42,178 bases of DNA from Rhodobiaceae bacterium UBA7804. GTDB lineage: Bacteria > Pseudomonadota > Alphaproteobacteria > Parvibaculales > Parvibaculaceae. The DNA is taken from assembly GCA_002480495.1 (NCBI GenBank), contig DLCG01000006.1, positions 1-42,178 of the forward strand. The letters run 5' to 3'. Positions 15,223 to 22,886 of this stretch are shown piece after piece. The notes below the pieces were generated by a model. The model searched no databases and was not told the origin of the DNA. It saw only the letters and a list, made by a program, of their open reading frames with translations. A program made the translations under genes and the position numbers. Position 1 is the stretch's first letter. The number at the start of each line of letters is the position of its first letter.

Positions 15223-16023
15223 TCAGGCCATCGGCGGCAGCAGAACCACGCTCTGGCATGATCGGCCGATGCGGCCATAGGCGTCGAAGATTTCCGATTC
15301 CGTCATGCCCCGTCCGTCGCCGTGCCAGGCGCCGCGCTGCGCAACGCCGATCCATTCTCCCTTCGGCTGACGGGCGAGGTGGAATGAGAGATCGGCATTG
15401 GGCCAGCCGCCTGCATTGGGCTTCGCGCCTGCATCCGTCACCGTGAAAAGCGTCGATACGTCGGCAACAGCCATCGCGGCGGAAAAAGGCGTCGGTGCCG
15501 AATGGAAGCCACGCTTCAGCCGGAACCATTTCGCGCGCATGCCGTCCTCGTGCTGCGTGTCGCGAATGTCGACGAGATCGAGAAAGCCCTGATTGGTATT
15601 GCTCGCCTTGAAGAAAGCGGGCCGCTCCCATGCCGGAAACGTCTCCGGCTCGAAGACCTGTCTTTCCGGCGTTCCCGGCAGTCCTTCGATCGAAAGCGGT
15701 TGCTGGAAGCACGCGCTTGCCTTCGCCTGCAGCTTGCCGCCCGCCCATAGCTCATTCTCGATCACGGCGATGCGTCCCCCCTCGCGCACCGGCGTCATGC
15801 GGCTCGAAATCCCCTCAAGCGGCAGCGGGCGCAGGAGATAGAGGTTCGCCGAGACGAGCGCGCCCCAGCCTTTCTCCGCCGCCATCGTCTCCATCTCGCC
15901 AATGGAAAGCGCGGCCACCGCGCCGCCATGCATGCCCCCGAACGGGCCTTGCGCCTGCGGCGCCGCCTGCCAGATGTCGCCCTCGCGGCGGAAGATGGGA
16001 GAAAGATTTGTCGTCGCGTTCAT
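15223..16023 (-). CDS. Acyl-CoA thioesterase family protein (double hotdog)
   Basis: 266 residues, TesB-like with two hotdog repeats, predicted to hydrolyse acyl-CoA thioesters in the cytoplasm. The N-terminal repeat has GPFGGMHGGAVAALSIGEME and SANLYLLRPLPLEG; the C-terminal repeat has GWPNADLSFHLARQPKGEWIG and a final GRIGRSCQSVVLLP. The chosen ATG at 16023 follows the isomerase stop by four bases; longer versions would overlap that gene. Middle gene of the operon SDR-isomerase-thioesterase-MoeB, hinting at catabolism of a CoA-activated or aromatic substrate. Chain-length preference cannot be read. Confidence 0.78.
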   Translation of the reverse strand: MNATTNLSPIFRREGDIWQAAPQAQGPFGGMHGGAVAALSIGEMETMAAEKGWGALVSANLYLLRPLPLEGISSRMTPVREGGRIAVIENELWAGGKLQAKASACFQQPLSIEGLPGTPERQVFEPETFPAWERPAFFKASNTNQGFLDLVDIRDTQHEDGMRAKWFRLKRGFHSAPTPFSAAMAVADVSTLFTVTDAGAKPNAGGWPNADLSFHLARQPKGEWIGVAQRGAWHGDGRGMTESEIFDAYGRIGRSCQSVVLLPPMA

Positions 16024-16027
16024 CGTC

Positions 16028-16630
16028 TCACTCACTGATTGCTTCTTCCACGTCGCGCAGCCGGTCCTTGCCGAAATAGATGTCGCCATCGACGAAGAAT
16101 GTCGGAATGCCGAAGGCGCCGCGATTGACGCTGTCTTCTGTATTTGCGACGAGCTTCGCCTTCACATCCGCATCCTGGATGCGCGCGAGGATATGCGCGC
16201 CGTCGATGCCGCCCTGATCGAGCGCGGATTTGATCACGTCGGGATCGTCCATCTTCAGCGATTGCTCCCACATGGCGGGCATCACCGCTTCGATATAGGC
16301 GTCGAGATTGCCGTCGATTTCCGCCGCCACCGCGCCGCGCATGATCTGCAGCGTGTTCACCGGGAAATGCGAGTTGAACTTGAACTTCGTCAGCCCGTGC
16401 TTCTTCACGAAGCGCTCGATTTCGAGGAACTGGTACTCGCCCTTGTTCCTGATCCCCTGGTTCGCGATCACCGGCGAGACATTGTTCGTTGCCTTGAAGA
16501 TGCCGCCAAGCAGAACCGGCACATAGCGAAACTTCACGCCCGTACGCGCCTCGATCTCCGGCACAACCTTGTGCGCGAGATAGGCGTTCGGGCTGCCGAA
16601 GTCGAAATGAAACTCGACCTTCTTGCTCAT
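16028..16630 (-). CDS. 2-hydroxychromene-2-carboxylate isomerase family (DsbA/GST-kappa fold)
   Basis: 200 residues. Family members isomerise 2-hydroxychromene-2-carboxylate in naphthalene breakdown with glutathione, or act as kappa-class glutathione transferases. It opens with VEFHFDFGSPNAYLAHKV, where the Ser of GSPNAY fits the glutathione-activating residue, and continues with PVLLGGIFKATNN and a C-terminal GAFGIPTFFVDGDIYFGKDRL, the cis-Pro thioredoxin loop. There is no CxxC, so it is not a disulfide oxidoreductase. No other naphthalene genes are nearby, so the true substrate may differ. It starts 16 bases after the SDR gene. Confidence 0.85.
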   Translation of the reverse strand: MSKKVEFHFDFGSPNAYLAHKVVPEIEARTGVKFRYVPVLLGGIFKATNNVSPVIANQGIRNKGEYQFLEIERFVKKHGLTKFKFNSHFPVNTLQIMRGAVAAEIDGNLDAYIEAVMPAMWEQSLKMDDPDVIKSALDQGGIDGAHILARIQDADVKAKLVANTEDSVNRGAFGIPTFFVDGDIYFGKDRLRDVEEAISE

Positions 16631-16646
16631 CTGCTTGTTCCCTTGT

Positions 16647-17375
16647 TCAGAAGTTTTCCATCCATGGACGAAGATCGAGTTCATGCGTCCAGGCGTCGCG
16701 CGGCTGCGCGTGAAGCTGCCAATAGGCTTCGGCGATATGTTCGGGGTTGAGGATTCCGTCCTCATCCTTCAGCGCATAGCGCGACGGAAAATTGTCGCGG
16801 ATGAAGGCCGTGTCGATCGCGCCGTCGATGATCGGATGCGCGACATGAATGCCCTTGGGGCCGAGTTCGCGCGCCATGCTCTGCGCCAGGGCCCTGAGCG
16901 CGAATTTCGCGCCCGCAAAGGCGGCAAAGCCCGAGCCGCCGCGAAGGCTCGCCGTCGCCCCGGTGAAGATCATCGTGCCCCGTCCCCGTGGCACCATCAC
17001 GCGCGCCGCCTCGCGGCCGGTGAGAAAGCCCGCATAGGCCGCCATCTCCCAGACCTTGCGGTAGACGCGCTCCGTCATCTCGAGAATGGGGAAGTTCACA
17101 TTCGCGCCGATATTGAAGACGAAGACCTCGACGGGCCCCACCTCGCGCTCGACCGTCTCAAAAAGCGAGACGACATCCTCTTCCTTGCGCGCGTCGGAGC
17201 CGAAGCCGCGCGCCTCGCCGCCCGCGGCGCGGATCTCGTCGAGAAGCGGCGCAAGCTTCTCCTCGTTCCGGCGGGTCACGCAGGCGACATAGCCTTCCCT
17301 GGCGAAGCGTTTGGCGACGGCGCCGCCCGTGGCGTCGCCTGCGCCAATGATGACGGCAGCTTTCTTCTCGCTCAT
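16647..17375 (-). CDS. Atypical short-chain dehydrogenase/reductase
   Basis: 242 residues, Rossmann fold. The nucleotide motif is GAGDATGGAVAKRF, a variant of TGxxxGxG; the NxG region is FNIGANVNFPI. In the active site the usual Tyr-X3-Lys reads FAGAK, so the catalytic Tyr is Phe, while a Ser (in GGSGF or TASLRG) and the Lys remain. This variant recurs in a subgroup of proteobacterial SDRs and may bind rather than reduce its ligand, or use another acid. First gene of a four-gene operon; a perfect TTGACA -35 (17451-17456 on this strand) lies upstream and its spacer is covered by the palindrome shared with hxlR. Confidence 0.85.
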   Translation of the reverse strand: MSEKKAAVIIGAGDATGGAVAKRFAREGYVACVTRRNEEKLAPLLDEIRAAGGEARGFGSDARKEEDVVSLFETVEREVGPVEVFVFNIGANVNFPILEMTERVYRKVWEMAAYAGFLTGREAARVMVPRGRGTMIFTGATASLRGGSGFAAFAGAKFALRALAQSMARELGPKGIHVAHPIIDGAIDTAFIRDNFPSRYALKDEDGILNPEHIAEAYWQLHAQPRDAWTHELDLRPWMENF

Positions 17376-17402
17376 GGCGCGCTCCTCCGCTCCGGCGCTA
17401 AA

Positions 17403-17449
17403 GTTCTTTTTCGGAACCCATCTTTTTACAATGGGTTCCGAAAGAGAAC
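17403..17449 (+). promoter_or_regulatory. Large operator palindrome between the SDR operon and hxlR
   Basis: Two 19-base arms (17403-17421 and 17431-17449), 18 of 19 positions complementary, flank the 9-base CTTTTTACA. Core arms read CGGAACCCAT and ATGGGTTCCG. The right arm fills the spacer of the SDR promoter (TTGACA at 17456-17451, minus) and covers the -35 region of hxlR, whose -10 is TATACT (17459-17464). The most likely ligand is the adjacent HxlR protein. Confidence 0.75.
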
Positions 17450-17482
17450 CTGTCAAGCTATACTCCTGTAAAAGGAGGCGCC

Positions 17483-17968
17483 ATGCGCTGGGAAGAACTG
17501 GATCGCGAACCCTGCTCGCTCGCCCGCTCGCTCTCCATCGTCGGCGACCGATGGACGCTCTTGGTGCTGCGCGAATGTTTCCTGCGTGTGCGCCGCTTCG
17601 AGGAATTCGAGCAGCGGCTCGGCATCGCCCGCCATGTGCTGGCGGACCGGCTGAAAAAGCTGACGGATGCGGGTGTGCTTCGCAAGGAGCCCTATCAGGA
17701 GCGGCCGCGCCGCGAGGAATATCGCCTGACGGAAAAGGGGCTCGACCTCTATCCCGTCATGCTCGCCCTGCTCGACTGGGGCGACAAGTGGATGTCGGGG
17801 CCCGAAGGTCCGCCGCTTCTGCGCCGCCACAAGGTTTGCGGCCATGTCACCCATGCGGTGCATACCTGTTCGGAATGCGGCGAGGAGCTGAAGGCCCGCG
17901 ACATGACGGTCGAGCTGGGCCCCGGCGCGCCCGCCGCCATGAAGGCGGCAGGCGGCAAGGCCGAGTAA
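17483..17968 (+). CDS. HxlR-family winged-helix regulator
   Basis: 161 residues, DNA-binding one-component regulator. HxlR hallmarks: Cys11 in EPCSLARSLSIVGDRWTLLVLRE, then RRFEEFEQRLGIARHVLADRLKKLTDAGVL (recognition helix) and the RREEYRLTEKGLDL wing. Beyond the usual domain it has a 50-residue tail with Cys119, His residues, Cys129 and Cys132 (VCGHVTHAVHTCSECGEEL), which looks like a small zinc or redox site. AGGAGG lies four bases before the ATG. Divergent from the SDR operon across a 47-base palindrome, so it probably represses both itself and that operon, with a thiol-reactive or aromatic inducer as candidate. Its stop abuts the cysK stop. Confidence 0.88.
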   Translation: MRWEELDREPCSLARSLSIVGDRWTLLVLRECFLRVRRFEEFEQRLGIARHVLADRLKKLTDAGVLRKEPYQERPRREEYRLTEKGLDLYPVMLALLDWGDKWMSGPEGPPLLRRHKVCGHVTHAVHTCSECGEELKARDMTVELGPGAPAAMKAAGGKAE

Positions 17969-18925
17969 TCAGAGACCGTCGAAGAGGGCGGTCGAGAGAT
18001 AGCGTTCCGCGAAGGACGGGATGATCGCGACGATCGTCTTGCCCTTCATTTCCGGCCGGCAGCCGACTTCGAGCGCCACGGCAATCGCCGCGCCCGACGA
18101 GATCCCGCAAGGAATGCCCTCCATGCGCGCCGCTTTCCGCGCGTGTTCGAAGGCCGTCTCGTTGCCGATGGTCACGATCTCGTCGATCAGCGACTTGTCG
18201 AGATTGCCCGGCGCAAAGCCCGCGCCGATACCCTGGATCATGTGCGGGCCGGGCTGGCCGCCGGAAAGCACGGGGCTGTCTTCCGGTTCGACCGCAATCA
18301 TCTTGAGGCCGGGTTTGCGCTTCTTCAGCACCGAGCCGACGCCGGTGAAGGTGCCCGCCGTGCCGATGCCGGAGATGACGGCATCGACCTTGCCGTCCGT
18401 GTCGTTCCAGATTTCCTCCGCGGTCGTGGTGCGATGGATTTCCGGGTTCGCCGGATTGTCGAATTGCTGCGGCATGACGGAATTGGGATGCTGCGCCAGC
18501 AGCTCTTCCGCGCGCGCGATGGCGCCCTTCATGCCTTTTTCCTTCGGCGTGAGCTCGAGCTCCGCGCCAAGCAGCGCCAGCATCTTGCGCCGTTCGAGCG
18601 ACATGCTCTCCGGCATGCAGAGAATGAGGCGATAGCCCTTCGCCGCGCAGACAAAGGCGAGCGCGATGCCGGTATTGCCGGATGTCGGCTCGATGATCAC
18701 CGTGTTGTCGGTGATCTTGCCCTGCTTCTCCAGCGCCTCGATCATGGCGACGCCGATGCGGTCCTTCACGCTCGCAAGCGGATTGAAGAATTCGAGCTTG
18801 AGGTAGATGTCGGCGACGGCGCCGGCCTCCTTCGCCATGCGATTGAGCCGCACCAGCGGCGTATCGCCGATCGTCTCGGTGATGCTGTTATAGACGCGCC
18901 CGCGACCTGGCTTCTTGTCTGTCAT
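17969..18925 (-). CDS. cysK: Cysteine synthase A (O-acetylserine sulfhydrylase)
   Basis: PLP enzyme making L-cysteine from O-acetylserine and sulfide. 318 residues. The PLP lysine is in NPLASVKDRIG, the substrate loop is TSGNTGIALAFV, the phosphate-binding loop SGIGTAGTFTGVG, and GIPCGISSGAA lies near the C-terminus. The start MTDKKPGRGRVYNSI at 18925 fits; the frame stays open upstream through the regulator gene, without family similarity. It follows an Rrf2-type regulator by 55 bases in the coaBC-dut-rrf2-cysK run, suggesting cysteine-responsive control as in CymR systems (inference). Confidence 0.96.
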   Translation of the reverse strand: MTDKKPGRGRVYNSITETIGDTPLVRLNRMAKEAGAVADIYLKLEFFNPLASVKDRIGVAMIEALEKQGKITDNTVIIEPTSGNTGIALAFVCAAKGYRLILCMPESMSLERRKMLALLGAELELTPKEKGMKGAIARAEELLAQHPNSVMPQQFDNPANPEIHRTTTAEEIWNDTDGKVDAVISGIGTAGTFTGVGSVLKKRKPGLKMIAVEPEDSPVLSGGQPGPHMIQGIGAGFAPGNLDKSLIDEIVTIGNETAFEHARKAARMEGIPCGISSGAAIAVALEVGCRPEMKGKTIVAIIPSFAERYLSTALFDGL

Positions 18926-18980
18926 TTGGGCCTCCCGGACCTGGTTTGTCGCCCGCGCCTGTCGCGCGGAACTCTCGGAC

Positions 18981-19430
18981 TCAGATAATGAAGTCGGCGG
19001 TCGGTTTCGAGTTGCCGACACCCGCTTCTTCCGCCTTTCGGCAAAGATCCTCGATGGTGATGCCGTCGAGCTTCGCCATGAGTTCGCTCTGCACCTCCTG
19101 CCAGAGCGGCGCAATGACGCGCTCGCCGAGTTCGGAGGGCTGGGCAGTCGCCGGCTCGTCGGATGCTTCCATCGCCCCGACCACGCGCACCACTTCGCCC
19201 ACCGCGATGCGCCGCCGCTCGCGCGCCAGCGTATAGCCGCCGCGAGGGCCCCGCACGCCCTTCAGAATGCCTGCATGGACGAGTTGCTGCATCACCTGTT
19301 CGAGATAGCGCTGGGGAATGCCCTGCCGCTTGGTGATCTCCTTGGATTGCACGGGGTCCGGCCGCGCATTGATCGCGACATCGACCACGGCTTCGAGCGC
19401 AAGCCAGGTTTTCTTGGAAAGTCTCAGCAT
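18981..19430 (-). CDS. Rrf2-family regulator without Fe-S cysteines (CymR-like)
   Basis: 149 residues. Winged helix MLRLSKKTWLALEAVVDVA, then QSKEITKRQGIPQRYLEQVMQQLVHAGILKGVRGPRGGYTLAR, the family's recognition helix and wing. IscR and NsrR carry three cysteines in the dimerisation region; here only one Cys exists (IEDLCRKAEEAG), so no [Fe-S] cluster is expected. That, with cysK immediately downstream, points to a CymR-like role in cysteine metabolism, possibly through contact with CysK. It starts seven bases after dut, so it is expressed with coaBC and dut. Confidence 0.87.
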   Translation of the reverse strand: MLRLSKKTWLALEAVVDVAINARPDPVQSKEITKRQGIPQRYLEQVMQQLVHAGILKGVRGPRGGYTLARERRRIAVGEVVRVVGAMEASDEPATAQPSELGERVIAPLWQEVQSELMAKLDGITIEDLCRKAEEAGVGNSKPTADFII

Positions 19431-19437
19431 CTCTCGC

Positions 19438-19902
19438 TCACCCCTTCGTTCCCGTGGAGCCGAAGCCCCCCGCGCCACGCGCCGTTTCGTCCAGCGCCGC
19501 GACTTCGCGCAGCCGCGCCTGCGTCACCGGCGCGATCACCATCTGCGCGATGCGCGTGCCTCGCTCGATGGTGAAAGCCTCCTGGCCCAGATTGACGAGG
19601 ATCACCTTCACTTCGCCGCGATAATCGCAATCGACCGTTCCCGGCGAATTGAGCACAGTGACGCCGTTCTTCGCGGCGAGGCCGGAGCGTGGACGCACCT
19701 GCGCCTCGAAGCCCTGCGGCAGCGCAATGGCAAGCCCCGTCGGCACAATGGCGCGCGCGCCCGGCTGAAGCACCATCGGTTCGCCCTCCGGCACCGCCGC
19801 GATCAGGTCCATGCCCGCCGCGCCTTCGGTTTCGTAGCGGGGCAGGGGAAGTCCCTGGGCATGCGGCAATCGCTGCACCTTCACATCGACAAGCGGATTC
19901 AT
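19438..19902 (-). CDS. dut: Deoxyuridine 5'-triphosphate nucleotidohydrolase
   Basis: Trimeric dUTPase that hydrolyses dUTP to dUMP and PPi, keeping uracil out of DNA and feeding dTMP synthesis. 154 residues. Five motifs in order: AGMDLIAA, RPRSGLAAKNGV, NSPGTVDCDYRGEVKVILVN, RGTRIAQMVI and the C-terminal GAGGFGSTGTKG arm. The start overlaps the coaBC stop by four bases (ATGA), indicating translational coupling. coaBC-dut adjacency is common in alphaproteobacteria. Confidence 0.97.
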   Translation of the reverse strand: MNPLVDVKVQRLPHAQGLPLPRYETEGAAGMDLIAAVPEGEPMVLQPGARAIVPTGLAIALPQGFEAQVRPRSGLAAKNGVTVLNSPGTVDCDYRGEVKVILVNLGQEAFTIERGTRIAQMVIAPVTQARLREVAALDETARGAGGFGSTGTKG

Positions 19903-21188
19903 TCGGCAGCCCTTGCATTGGAGAAATGTTCGGCGATGCGCCGCGCGAGACGTTCGGCCACCGCCTGCTTCGGCAGAAGCGGCCAGTCCTCCTGCCCCTC
20001 GCGCGTGATGAGATGCACCGTGTTGAGGTCGCCGCCCATCACGCCCGTTGCGGGCGAGACGTCGTTGGCGACGATCCAGTCGCAACCCTTGCGCTGGCGC
20101 TTCGATGTGGCGTGTTCGACGACCTTCTCCGTCTCCGCCGCGAAGCCGACGACCAGCGAAGGCCGCTTCTCCTTCATCTGCGACAGCGTCGCGAGAATGT
20201 CGGGATTTTCGACCAGCGTCAGCGCGGGCGCCTGTTCGCCCGGCGTCTTCTTCAGCTTCTGTTCCGCATCGCTCGCGACGCGCCAGTCGGCGACGGCGGC
20301 GGCGCAGATTGCGATGTCGGCGGGAAGGGCGCTTTCGCAGGCCGCGAGCATTTCGCGTGCCGTCTCCACGCGCTTCACCGTGACGCCGGGCGGATTGGGC
20401 AGGTTGGTCGGGCCGGACACGAGAATTGTCTCCGCGCCGAGCCGCGCCACGGCCTGCGCGATGGCATAGCCCTGCTTGCCGGATGAGCGGTTCGCGAGAT
20501 AGCGCACCGGATCGATCGGCTCATGCGTCGGCCCGGAGGTGACGAGCACCCGCTTGCCTTTCAGAGGGCCGCCGCCCGGATAGGCGAGTTCGTTGAAATG
20601 GCTCTCGATGGCCGCGAGAATTTCCGCAGGCTCCGCCATGCGCCCGGGCCCGTACTCGCCGCAGGCCATGTCGCCTTCATTGGGGCCGACGAAACCGACG
20701 CCGTCCGCCATCAGCGTTTCGAAGTTTCGCTGCGTGGCGGGCTGCGTCCACATGCGCACATTCATCGCGGGCGCGATCAGCACCTTCTTGTCGGTCGCAA
20801 GAAGTGCCGTGCTGGCAAGGTCGTTCGCCAGACCATTCGCCATCTTCGCCATGAGATCTGCGGTGGCGGGCGCGACGACGAGAAGATCCGCATCGCGTGA
20901 CAGCTCGATATGCCCCATCTCCGCCTCGTCGGTCAGGCTGAAGAGGTCGGTATAGACCTTGTCGCCCGTCAGGCTCGAAACCGAGAGCGGCGTCACGAAT
21001 TGCTGCGCGGCCTCGGTCAGGATCGCGCGCACGCTCGCGCCGCGCTCCTTGAGCCGCCGGATCAGCTCCAGGCACTTGTAGGCCGCAATTCCCCCGCCCA
21101 CGATCAGCAGCACGCGCCGTCCGTTCAGAATGCTCTCTGCCAATCTCTTCTCCCATCGGCGAAGCGGCCCGGGATTTTTTGCCGCCAT
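19899..21188 (-). CDS. coaBC: Bifunctional phosphopantothenoylcysteine decarboxylase/synthase
   Basis: Couples CTP-dependent ligation of 4'-phosphopantothenate with cysteine (CoaB) to FMN-dependent decarboxylation (CoaC) in coenzyme A synthesis. 429 residues. The N-terminal CoaC half has VGGGIAAYKCLELIRRL, the substrate clamp APAMNVRMW and the active-site CGEYGPGRM. The CoaB half begins at KRVLVTSGPTHEPIDPVRYLANRSSGKQG and has VGFAAETE. About 20 residues precede the usual start; the first ATG at 21188 is used. First of the coaBC-dut-rrf2-cysK run; its need for cysteine fits that company. Confidence 0.96.
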   Translation of the reverse strand: MAAKNPGPLRRWEKRLAESILNGRRVLLIVGGGIAAYKCLELIRRLKERGASVRAILTEAAQQFVTPLSVSSLTGDKVYTDLFSLTDEAEMGHIELSRDADLLVVAPATADLMAKMANGLANDLASTALLATDKKVLIAPAMNVRMWTQPATQRNFETLMADGVGFVGPNEGDMACGEYGPGRMAEPAEILAAIESHFNELAYPGGGPLKGKRVLVTSGPTHEPIDPVRYLANRSSGKQGYAIAQAVARLGAETILVSGPTNLPNPPGVTVKRVETAREMLAACESALPADIAICAAAVADWRVASDAEQKLKKTPGEQAPALTLVENPDILATLSQMKEKRPSLVVGFAAETEKVVEHATSKRQRKGCDWIVANDVSPATGVMGGDLNTVHLITREGQEDWPLLPKQAVAERLARRIAEHFSNARAAE

Positions 21189-21266
21189 TCGAGTGAAAAA
21201 TATAAATATTCACGCGGACGATTTGTAGATCAAATCGAGATCAATGGAAATAGAGGGGATTCGAAG

Positions 21267-21289
21267 AAAAAACTGTTTTATTACAACAG
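21267..21289 (-). terminator. Probable intrinsic terminator of ubiB
   Basis: On the minus strand CTGTT (21289-21285), a 7-base loop and AACAG (21277-21273) are followed by TTTTTT (21272-21267). It overlaps the ubiB stop codon. The stem is only five pairs, so termination may be partial. The surrounding 21190-21280 is conspicuously AT-rich and probably also holds the coaBC promoter. Confidence 0.55.
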
Positions 21290-22885
21290 GTTGGCTATTA
21301 GAAGCGCTCCCAGCGCCCCGATGGCGAGCCAGATGAGAGGCGAGCCCCGCCCTCGTCTTTCCTGTGCATTGGCGATCCGCTCGGCGGAGGTGGGGTGAAT
21401 GCGCACCCCTTCCTCGTCCACGCTTTCGGCGAGGAGCCGCGCTGTGCGTTCCGCCCGGTCGAGCACTTCCGGCAGGTGGCTCATCATGCGGCCAAGCTGC
21501 ATGGCGCCTGCGGCCGCTTCCTCGATCCGCGCTTCCGGCCCCATCTTTTCCACCATCCAGGCCTTCAGCACCGGTTCCGCGCTTTCCCAGATATTGTGCT
21601 CGGGGTCGAAATCCCGCGCGACGCCTTCCACCACGACCATCGTCTTCTGCAGCAGGATAAGTTCCGGCCGCGTCCGCATGTCGAACTGTTCCGTCACCTG
21701 GAAGAGTTGCGCGAGGAGCTTGCCCATCGACACCTCGCTCGCCGGCCGCCCGAAGATCGGCTCGGCGACGGAGCGCAGCGCCTGCGCGAAGGCATATTTG
21801 CTCTTCGTCGCGGGCACATAGCCTGCCTCGAAATGGATTTCCGCCACGCGCACATAGTCGCGCATGATCAGCCCGTAGAGAATTTCCGCCATGAAACGGC
21901 GTTCATTGGGTCCGATCCGCCCCATGATGCCGAAATCGACGGCGACGAGATTGCCGTCTGCATCGACGAACAGATTTCCCTGATGCATGTCGGCATGAAA
22001 AAAGCCGTCCCGCATCGCGTGAAGCAGGAAGGACTGGATCACCTGGCGGCCGAGCCGCTTCATGTCGTGGCCCGCGGCGACGAGCGCGGCGCGGTCGGAG
22101 GCCGGAATGCCCTCGATCCATTCCATCGTCATCACGCGCTTCGAGGTTCGCTCCCAGTCGATCTGCGGCACGCGAAAGCCTGCGTCCTTTGCGGTGTTCT
22201 CCGCCATCTCCGACATCGCCGCCGCTTCGAGGCGCAGATCCATCTCGAGCTTCACGCCGTCCGCCAGCGTCTGCACGATCTCCACGGGTCTCAGCCTTCT
22301 CGCGGGCGCATAGTTTCGCTCGATCGTTTCCGCCGCCCAGAAGAAGCTGTCGAGATCGTCGTTGAAGCGTCTCTCGATGCCGGGACGCAGCACCTTCACC
22401 GCGACATCGCGTCCTTCCGGATAGGTTTCGTCGGGCTGCGTCCTCGCGCGGTGAACCTGCGCGATGGAGGCCGCCGCGATGGGTTCGCTGAGAACGCTGA
22501 ATGCTTGGTCGACCGGCTTGCCGATCCCTTCCTCGATGAGCCGCCGCGCCTCATCCATCGGGAAGGGCGGCAGCTTGTCCTGCAGCGAGGTAAGGTCGCC
22601 TGCGAGTTCGGGTCCGATGATGTCGGGCCGCGTCGCGAGAAACTGGCCGAGCTTGATATAGGCCGGGCCAAGCGCGGCAAGCGCCGTCGCAAGCCGCTCT
22701 CCCGCATCGCCGCTCGTATCTTCGCTGGTGCCTTCCCAGGGAAGCCGGATTTTCGCGAGCGGCATGAGCGCCAGCAGGATGCGCGGCATCTCCTCGCGCA
22801 GTTCGAGCGGAAAGAGCGCATCGTGTGTGCCGAGCACCCGTGCGGCGCGCGTCAGCCGCGCGAGGGAGCGGACGGTCCGCAGCAT
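21281..22885 (-). CDS. ubiB: UbiB family protein, ubiquinone biosynthesis accessory kinase
   Basis: Atypical protein-kinase-like membrane ATPase needed for ubiquinone synthesis, probably helping extract lipid intermediates. 534 residues. The UbiB-specific KxGQ motif is in YIKLGQFLATRPDIIGPEL; an Ala-rich nucleotide loop (EPIAAASIAQVHRA), the catalytic DMHQGNLFVD and the metal-binding VAVDFGIMGRI follow. A C-terminal hydrophobic helix (LIWLAIGALGALLIANLL) anchors it to the inner membrane. The ATG at 22885 lies one base after the ubiE stop. Confidence 0.95.
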   Translation of the reverse strand: MLRTVRSLARLTRAARVLGTHDALFPLELREEMPRILLALMPLAKIRLPWEGTSEDTSGDAGERLATALAALGPAYIKLGQFLATRPDIIGPELAGDLTSLQDKLPPFPMDEARRLIEEGIGKPVDQAFSVLSEPIAAASIAQVHRARTQPDETYPEGRDVAVKVLRPGIERRFNDDLDSFFWAAETIERNYAPARRLRPVEIVQTLADGVKLEMDLRLEAAAMSEMAENTAKDAGFRVPQIDWERTSKRVMTMEWIEGIPASDRAALVAAGHDMKRLGRQVIQSFLLHAMRDGFFHADMHQGNLFVDADGNLVAVDFGIMGRIGPNERRFMAEILYGLIMRDYVRVAEIHFEAGYVPATKSKYAFAQALRSVAEPIFGRPASEVSMGKLLAQLFQVTEQFDMRTRPELILLQKTMVVVEGVARDFDPEHNIWESAEPVLKAWMVEKMGPEARIEEAAAGAMQLGRMMSHLPEVLDRAERTARLLAESVDEEGVRIHPTSAERIANAQERRGRGSPLIWLAIGALGALLIANLL

Positions 22886-22886
22886 G

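Noticed and set aside
17403..17449. LexA box of the alphaproteobacterial GTTC-N7-GTTC type
   Set aside because: The GTTC and GAAC half-sites are in inverted, not direct, arrangement and belong to the much longer palindrome.
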